This document shows positions 23,624 to 27,431 of a stretch of DNA of 27,431 nucleotides, piece by piece. The stretch lies in contig CALFCS010000151.1 of assembly GCA_937950565.1 (NCBI GenBank), positions 1 to 27,431 of the forward strand, written 5' to 3'. The notes beneath the pieces are model-generated. The model was given only the letters and a program-made list of their open reading frames with translations. It did no database searches and was not told where the DNA came from. The position numbers and the translations under genes are program-made. Position 1 is the stretch's first letter. Every line of letters starts with the position of its first letter. This DNA comes from an uncultured Lachnospiraceae bacterium. GTDB taxonomy: Bacteria > Bacillota > Clostridia > Lachnospirales > Lachnospiraceae.

Positions 23624-26600
23624 ATGAGAAAAAGACATATTTATAAGCGTGTGCTTGCGGCAGCGCTGTCTGTGTGTTTGTTGGCAGGGACAGTTATTCT
23701 GCCGAAAACAGAAGCGGCAGACGCAAAAGAGCCGGTAAAGGTGGAAATGGAATTGGCGGAGAATCTTACATTGTCAGATGCATTTACTGCTTCTGACCAT
23801 AATCCGTCGGGAGGCCAGCATGTAGTCATTAATGATAGTGTGGCGGAATCCGGATTTAGTTTTCAGTTATCCGCAGAAAAAGCTGGTGATTACAAATTTA
23901 ATTTCCGTTATATTGCCGGGGATAAAGGGCAGACCGGAAAAAATGACCCGAGACAGATTCGTTTCACGGTAAATGGTAAGGATGTAGGTGTACAGCAATT
24001 TCCATCCCAGATTTCCTGGGAGGAATGGATGGACAAGACGGTAGTTCTTCCGCTGGAAAAGGGGGAGAATACGATTGGCATGGCAAGTAATGGCACAACT
24101 GGAAATGGAATCTGCGTTGACTATTTTACTTACGAAGAGGCGGATGATGAACAAATTCCAGAAGGCGCAAGCGTGTATCAGGCAGAAGACGCTGACCTTG
24201 CAAATGGCATCGGAGTGGAGTCGGAACATGCCGGTTATACAGGCAAAGGATATGCGGCGGGCTTTGATTTTAATGGTAAAGGACGTCTGACATTCCATCT
24301 GAATGTGCAGACAGACGGAAACTTTAAGATTGCGGTGCGTTACGCTGCAGGCTCAGAAGCTGGATGGCCGGACGACAGAACATTAGGAATGTCTGTAAAT
24401 GATGAGAACAAGGGGAATGTTACATTTCCATCTACAGGCAGCTGGGTTAACTGGGACGAAGTGGTTCTGGACGTGAATTTGAAAAAAGGTAAAAATACAT
24501 TGTCGCTTTCAAATCTTACAGAGAATGACAATTCTGATACGATTAATGTAGATTGTATCAGCCTTTGGAAAGAAGTTTCAAATCCGAAGCTTACAGGTAT
24601 TTATTTTGAAGAAGAAAGCTATACAATTGGCGGCATCGGTGAAGCTGTAAAGCCACAGGTATTTGGTTTATATGATGATGAAACAAGGAAATACATGACG
24701 GAACAGTGTAAGTTTACTTTATCAGATGAATCGGTAGCTGAGATATCAGGGAACAGTGTTGTTGGTAAGAAGGATGGAATAGCTGTGCTTACCGCAGTTA
24801 TGGGTGAGTATAAAGCAGTAACGAATATTTGTGTAGGACTGAGTGCTGATATTAATTTTGACCAGGAGATAAAGGAATATGACCCAAGTATGTTCGGATA
24901 TATTCTGACTCCGAATTATGATATTGCAGACAGCCGTATCAGACTGCTTGGACCTATGCTGAACAGAGATTCCATTCCGGCTCAGAATTTCCAGGCAATC
25001 AGTGATGGAAATCCGGAACAGTATCAATATGAAGACAGTATTCTGCAAAGAGCGTACGAAGGTTATACGAGATCACAGGATCTGGATACACAGTTTTATT
25101 TCCTGTTAGGTCATCTTCCGTCCTGGGTAAAAGGAGAAGATGGCGGAATTGACTGGGGCGGGATTCCGCAGGGACCTTGGTCTGGTTCACCGGATAATCT
25201 TGCATGGTTCAAGCAGTACATAAAAGATGTTCTGCAATATTTCAAAGATCATGATGCGGAATTTAAGTTTGCAGACCTGATTAATGAAAACTGGACCGGA
25301 TGGGATGATACATATATTGCACTTTGGCAGGCTTTAAGAGAAGTATATCCGGAAGAGGTTCCGGCGGTTGGCCCGGGAGAGATTAATTTTACAGACCGTC
25401 CGGATCTTATGATTCCGAATATGAGCGCTAATAAAGTAACACTGGAAGGTCCATCATGGCATGGTTACTGGGGAGCGAAAGAAACAATTCCTCTTCGGGT
25501 AATGAAGGGCTGGGTAGAGCAGGTTAAGGATCTGCAGAAGCAGTATCCGGAAACAAATGGACAGTATATTATTTTTGAAGAAAATAATACAAATGTGGAC
25601 GACCAGTCTATCTGGGCGAGAGATATGATTAACACGATTCGTTCCGGTATGACACATACCGTAAAGGGATGCTATGACCAGGACGGATGGAATGGTATGA
25701 GCAACATACTGATGGCAGACAAATCAAGACAAAATACTGGTTACAGAACTGAGCAGTGGTGGTTGTATTATGCATATTCTCTTATGTCAGGAATGGTTGT
25801 AGAGAGTACGACAACAGATGAGGAGAATGGATTTGCAGCGGTTGGTTATAAGGATTCAGAGGAATCTAAAGTTATGGTAACGACACCATTTACAGCCGGT
25901 CAGTATACCATTCATGTGAATATGAAGAATCAGCCATATGCAGGACAGAATGTGGTTGTGGATGCATATAAAATTGTAAATAGTGAAAACAATGGCCTGG
26001 CATATCAGAAATCATATTCTTTTAATAATTCTGAGAAAGACCTGGATGTTGTACTTTCTGATCTGAGAGAGAATGAAACCTGGGTACTGATTCTGAAAAA
26101 AGAAGAATCTGCGCCGGGATTTGTCCATCCGATGACTCCAGATGATGGAGAGGCTGTGGTTGCAAAGCCGACCTTTACATGGTCAGAATCTCACGGAGCG
26201 GATTCTTATAAGATTATTGTTTCGGAAAATGAGAATATGGAGAATCCGGTTCTTGTAAAGGATGGTATCAAAGATACCAGTTATACAATGGAAAAGGAAC
26301 TGAAGAAAGGAACCAGATATTATTGGACAGTAGTTGCATCTAATAAATATGGTGAGACAGCAGTTATCCATGATGTGGCGTATTCTTTCCTTGTAAGTGA
26401 AAGTGAAAAGGTGCCGGGGCAGTTTGGTCCGTATATGCCTTCCATGTATGCACCAGGGGAATCCGTTTCTCCTGAATTCAAGTGGTCAACAGCATACAAT
26501 GCGGATTCTTACAGGCTGGTAGTTTCTGAAAAAGAAGACCTTTCTAATCCGGTTATTGATAAGTCCGGTATTACGAATGTAAGATGGACCGAGCAGTTTG

Positions 26601-27431
26601 GTGATAATTCACAGGCATACTATACTCCGGATACTGCACTTAAGTATGATACGACATATTACTGGAAGGTATATGCATCGAACGCGGCAGGGGAACGTCC
26701 AATGAATGGTCCGGTGCACTGTTTTACAACGAAGGCAGAAGGTGACAAACCCTTAGAGTTTGAATTGAAAGGACCGGAAAACTCTGCAAAAGATGTAAGT
26801 ACGAGAACAGTTTTGGATTGGGAAGCATCTAAGAATGCATTCTTCTATGAACTGAAAATATCTGAGAATAAGGATATGTCGAATCCAGTACTTGTACGGG
26901 ACAGAATGATTTATAACCGCTACACGATGGAGCCGAATCTTCTTAAGCCAGATACGACTTATTACTGGACAGTTACTGCAAGGACAAAAGATCTTGCATA
27001 TGAGACAGAGACGGTCAGTGGTGTGAAAACATTTACTACTGAGGCAGTTCCGAGTTCACCGTTATTATATGCCCAGCATGTAGATGGCAAGGATGTAACC
27101 TTATGGTTCCAGGAATCGAATACAGCATCTTCTTATAAAATTGTGTATGGAACAAAGCCTGGTCACTATACAGATGAAATTAAAAATGTGAAATCAAGTC
27201 CATATACAGTGAAAGATATGAAGGATGGAAATTATTATTTTGCTGTTATTGCACAGAATGAATCCGGTGACAGTACCGTCTGGAATGAGAGAGAGGTTAC
27301 GGTAGGAAATCCTTCCGGAAATACAGATCCGACGCCGACACCTGTAGAGCTTCCATATGTAGATGTTGAAAAAGATGCATGGTATTATGATGCGGTTGCT
27401 TACAATTATGAGAAGAAGACCATGACAGGAT
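23624..27431 (+). CDS. Second giant surface glycoside hydrolase with FN3 repeats and SLH, 3' end outside window
   Basis: An open frame of 1269 codons reaches the window edge with no stop. The signal peptide is residues 1-31 (T-E-A-A). Two CBM6/35-like jelly rolls follow at about 38-170 and 183-315 (Y-Q-A-E-D-A), an Ig-like segment (320-405) and a probable TIM-barrel catalytic domain (about 410-720). Candidate catalytic residues are Glu555 in L-I-N-E-N-W and Glu652 in Y-I-I-F-E-E-N, a GH-A-like spacing, but N-E-N replaces the usual N-E-P. A beta domain and four FN3-like repeats come next (about 830-1230, each with Y-Y-W-T/K-V or similar), then a P-T-P-T-P linker and the first SLH domain. ACAGGAGAA sets the start, 26 nt after the previous gene, so the same operon. 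It is probably a partner enzyme acting on the same polymer. Confidence 0.9.
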   Translation, partial: MRKRHIYKRVLAAALSVCLLAGTVILPKTEAADAKEPVKVEMELAENLTLSDAFTASDHNPSGGQHVVINDSVAESGFSFQLSAEKAGDYKFNFRYIAGDKGQTGKNDPRQIRFTVNGKDVGVQQFPSQISWEEWMDKTVVLPLEKGENTIGMASNGTTGNGICVDYFTYEEADDEQIPEGASVYQAEDADLANGIGVESEHAGYTGKGYAAGFDFNGKGRLTFHLNVQTDGNFKIAVRYAAGSEAGWPDDRTLGMSVNDENKGNVTFPSTGSWVNWDEVVLDVNLKKGKNTLSLSNLTENDNSDTINVDCISLWKEVSNPKLTGIYFEEESYTIGGIGEAVKPQVFGLYDDETRKYMTEQCKFTLSDESVAEISGNSVVGKKDGIAVLTAVMGEYKAVTNICVGLSADINFDQEIKEYDPSMFGYILTPNYDIADSRIRLLGPMLNRDSIPAQNFQAISDGNPEQYQYEDSILQRAYEGYTRSQDLDTQFYFLLGHLPSWVKGEDGGIDWGGIPQGPWSGSPDNLAWFKQYIKDVLQYFKDHDAEFKFADLINENWTGWDDTYIALWQALREVYPEEVPAVGPGEINFTDRPDLMIPNMSANKVTLEGPSWHGYWGAKETIPLRVMKGWVEQVKDLQKQYPETNGQYIIFEENNTNVDDQSIWARDMINTIRSGMTHTVKGCYDQDGWNGMSNILMADKSRQNTGYRTEQWWLYYAYSLMSGMVVESTTTDEENGFAAVGYKDSEESKVMVTTPFTAGQYTIHVNMKNQPYAGQNVVVDAYKIVNSENNGLAYQKSYSFNNSEKDLDVVLSDLRENETWVLILKKEESAPGFVHPMTPDDGEAVVAKPTFTWSESHGADSYKIIVSENENMENPVLVKDGIKDTSYTMEKELKKGTRYYWTVVASNKYGETAVIHDVAYSFLVSESEKVPGQFGPYMPSMYAPGESVSPEFKWSTAYNADSYRLVVSEKEDLSNPVIDKSGITNVRWTEQFGDNSQAYYTPDTALKYDTTYYWKVYASNAAGERPMNGPVHCFTTKAEGDKPLEFELKGPENSAKDVSTRTVLDWEASKNAFFYELKISENKDMSNPVLVRDRMIYNRYTMEPNLLKPDTTYYWTVTARTKDLAYETETVSGVKTFTTEAVPSSPLLYAQHVDGKDVTLWFQESNTASSYKIVYGTKPGHYTDEIKNVKSSPYTVKDMKDGNYYFAVIAQNESGDSTVWNEREVTVGNPSGNTDPTPTPVELPYVDVEKDAWYYDAVAYNYEKKTMTG
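27347..27431 (+). repeat. SLH-coding direct repeat, copy 2 of 2
   Basis: This is the partner of 23016-23100; the five differences all lie in the first 30 bp. Identity at DNA level, including synonymous positions, points to recent duplication or gene conversion. Confidence 0.9.

Noticed and set aside
1..27431. CRISPR arrays or rRNA/tRNA genes
   Set aside because: No regularly spaced repeats and no conserved rRNA or tRNA segments were seen on either strand.

Overview
The window looks like chromosome of a gut-type Lachnospiraceae or related Clostridia. Grounds are strong AGGAGG-type ribosome binding sites, TTGNNN/TATAAT promoters, moderate GC, SLH-anchored and FIVAR/Big_2-containing surface enzymes, and a Tn916-like integrase remnant. 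Genus is inference only.

Layout. (1) 1-4700 is an accessory patch. It holds the 3' wreck of a tyrosine integrase (internal stop plus frameshift), a minus-strand pair of a sugar O-acetyltransferase and a DUF1349 protein, a divergent HxlR regulator with a perfect inverted repeat in the shared promoter, a truncated IS91-type transposase, a YdcF-like membrane protein and a Fic enzyme with a C-terminal winged helix. (2) 4740-9881 is a three-gene operon (AbgT-type transporter, S9 peptidase, metal-dependent amidohydrolase) behind a near-consensus promoter with a palindrome at the predicted start site. Together they suggest uptake and cleavage of peptide-like or aryl-amide compounds. (3) acpS is convergent with it, overlaps its last gene by 52 bp, and contains a terminator-like hairpin for the opposite strand. 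(4) 10398-12329 is an AT-rich two-gene unit, an AAA_15-type ATPase plus an RloB-like TOPRIM protein, matching the AbiL/RloAB type of phage defence. (5) 12368-15003 on the minus strand is an MBOAT O-acyltransferase plus DHHW/AlgX-like protein pair for O-acetylating a surface polymer. (6) 15120-27431 is a surface carbohydrate-degradation cluster. It has a control region with a T9G9 tract and two identical palindromes (LacI-type operator candidates), a 1070-residue secreted multidomain protein, a 46-residue unclassified small protein, a probable terminator, an acidic mini-lipoprotein, a 1501-residue clan GH-A hydrolase with carbohydrate-binding modules and three SLH domains, and a second giant hydrolase with FN3 repeats and an SLH start that runs off the window.

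The most interesting parts are the surface cluster with its small acidic proteins and unusual promoter region, and the ATPase/TOPRIM defence pair. All function calls come from reading motifs by eye; no database search was possible.
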